Source: Paragordius varius (Eukaryota; Nematomorpha). Taken from it: a stretch of DNA of 64,000 nt. The notes under the pieces are model-generated. The model worked only from the letters and a program-made list of their open reading frames with translations, did no database searches and was not told where the DNA came from. Position numbers and translations under genes: made by a program. This document shows positions 62,781 through 64,000 of this stretch, in pieces. The stretch is taken from NCBI GenBank assembly GCA_964247055.1, contig OZ176051.1:14198001-14262000 (forward strand). The letters are read 5' to 3'. Position 1 is the stretch's first letter. Every line of letters begins with the position of its first letter.

Positions 62781-62929
62781 ATTTTAATGATCGGAATATA
62801 AATGCTGATATAAACAGTCTTTCCGAACCAGAAGATTTTATGATATATTTATCTACGGATGATTGTTATTTTTCTTTATAACAATAATTTTACAAGTTAA
62901 AAAACATTTTTTGTTTAATTGTATTTTTA

Positions 62930-62978
62930 TCACTCGCGACCCCAAATGGGGTCGCGACCCATAGATTAAGAAGCCCTG
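62930..62978 (+). mobile_element. hAT right terminus
   Basis: Self-complementary GCGACCCCAAATGGGGTCGC followed by ATTAAGAAGCCCTG, the inverse of a CAGGGCTTCTTAAT hAT start. Family D copy 3 lies just inside it and may belong to the same element. The left end was not found. Confidence 0.7.
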
Positions 62979-64000
62979 TTCTAGACATTCATTGCCATAA
63001 AAACAATGTTTAAGCTATTTTTACCATCAGTTTTAAAAATATTCTAATTAAACGTCTCGCTTCGCGCGTTTGTAGCTTCCTGGGTCCAATAATAACTATC
63101 AATTTAAAATATCGTTAGCATTATATAGTTTTCATTACTCTTACGATTGATATATTACAAATGGGCATTTGTTGTTTATTTTCAAAGAAAAGCATTTATT
63201 AGTAAAGTTTTGATAAAAAGGGCGCATAACCAAAAAAATTAAACTAAACAAAATTCTCAGGTGGATCATAATTTTTATTTCGGATATACTTTTAAAATGA
63301 TAGTAAATATCACAAAAAACTGTGTAAAAATTTATTTATTTTTTGGTTAGATTTTTTTTTCATTTAATTATTTTAGTGTTTATTTTTTTATTTATTATAA
63401 TACTTGGTTGTATTTTCATTTTCATGGGATTTGTTTGTGAAGCGTGCAGGCCATGTGCTTTGCCAGTATAAATGGTTCGTTGATAAGTAGGCTATATGAA
63501 TTAGTTTATGAGGTAAAAAAGGTAAATTTCTTTTCAGGAGACTAGATACCCTGGAAACGGCACTAAGACGTGAGATGCTAACTATAAAATGTTTTAGTTA
63601 AGGTTCTACGGATAGTTACAGTGGGAATTGCCATAATAGTCTGTCTAAGATTTGCCAATCAAGTATTTGAGGTTAGACGTGCAGAGAGTAGAATTTTAAG
63701 TATTGACCTGCTGGATAAGAGCGTTTCATCTTTAGCGTTTATGCTATCCAGATAAGGCTGACTTAACTGGAGAAAGATAATTACTATTTATTAGACGGAG
63801 AGAAAAATCATATTTTTAGATGATTTCGATGGGCATGAGGGAAAATATAGAAGAGGTTGGATTGGCATGGCAAAAGGGTGCTAATTTATTAAAATTTTCT
63901 CAATCAAATAACTTAGCTATAAAAATACCATTACCTAAAGGATTAGCCATTTTTATCTATGAAAGTGAATAAATAAGTCACAGATCGATTATATCCTTGT
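62979..64000. other. End of window; unassigned, GC-richer after 63430
   Basis: 63430-63870 is less AT-rich than its surroundings. It contains a 55-codon frame (about 63590-63753) reading VLRIVTVGIAIIVCLRFANQ then VFEVRRAESRILSIDLL before a stop, preceded by an acceptor-like TTTTAG. It may be an exon of a gene running out of the window or a transposon piece. I cannot identify it. Confidence 0.3.

Noticed and set aside
63590-63753. 55-codon frame VLRIVTVGIAIIVCLRFANQ and following
   Set aside because: The GC-richer context is suggestive, but there is no start, no recognised motif and no second exon in the window; noted only.

Overview
The window is AT-rich nuclear DNA of an invertebrate animal. 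Five host genes are clear: an ARF-family GTPase, a LAMTOR1-like Ragulator scaffold, an ABT1/Esf2 ribosome-biogenesis protein, a CRF-binding protein and a small Tim8 translocase. All are spliced except Tim8. They sit as islands in a sea of DNA transposons (several hAT families, two mariner relics), small inverted-repeat elements, non-LTR retrotransposon remains and one Ty3/gypsy fossil. The gene architecture suggests a flatworm, perhaps a triclad: 5'-proximal introns of 28-33 nt followed by much longer 3' introns, and splice-acceptor-like sequence just before some start codons, as expected with spliced-leader trans-splicing. A crustacean such as a copepod is an alternative. Assignment is inference only.

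Layout. 1-14200: two copies, 12.57 kb apart, of a segment carrying a two-exon gene for a 54-residue secreted basic/Thr-rich peptide. Between them lie a hAT relic (1405-3713), two LINE remnants in opposite orientation (4130-7060 minus, about 7380-8200 plus) and a likely terminal exon of an unrecognised minus-strand gene (8959-9227). 14200-17700: nested small elements (families A and B). 17830-21102: ARF. 21100-25900: intergenic, with an 800-bp inverted-repeat element and a mariner relic. 25971-30069: LAMTOR1 (minus) and ABT1 (plus) start head-to-head with 45 bp between their ATGs. 30415-34618: Ty3/gypsy fossil with both LTRs and a 5-bp target duplication. 34600-38700: repeats. 39022-50617: CRF-binding protein, with introns full of transposons and possibly a nested small gene (48245-48478). 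50600-54230: repeat families A and C. 54811-55919: Tim8 converging on a three-block secreted-protein gene on the minus strand. 56881-59584: a nearly whole hAT transposon with a perfect 8-bp target duplication. 60000-64000: further hAT remains.

The host genes have unrelated jobs (vesicle traffic, lysosomal nutrient signalling, rRNA processing, neuropeptide binding, mitochondrial import). The closest functional layout is the shared promoter of LAMTOR1 and ABT1, two growth-related genes. Most of the sequence is transposon debris.
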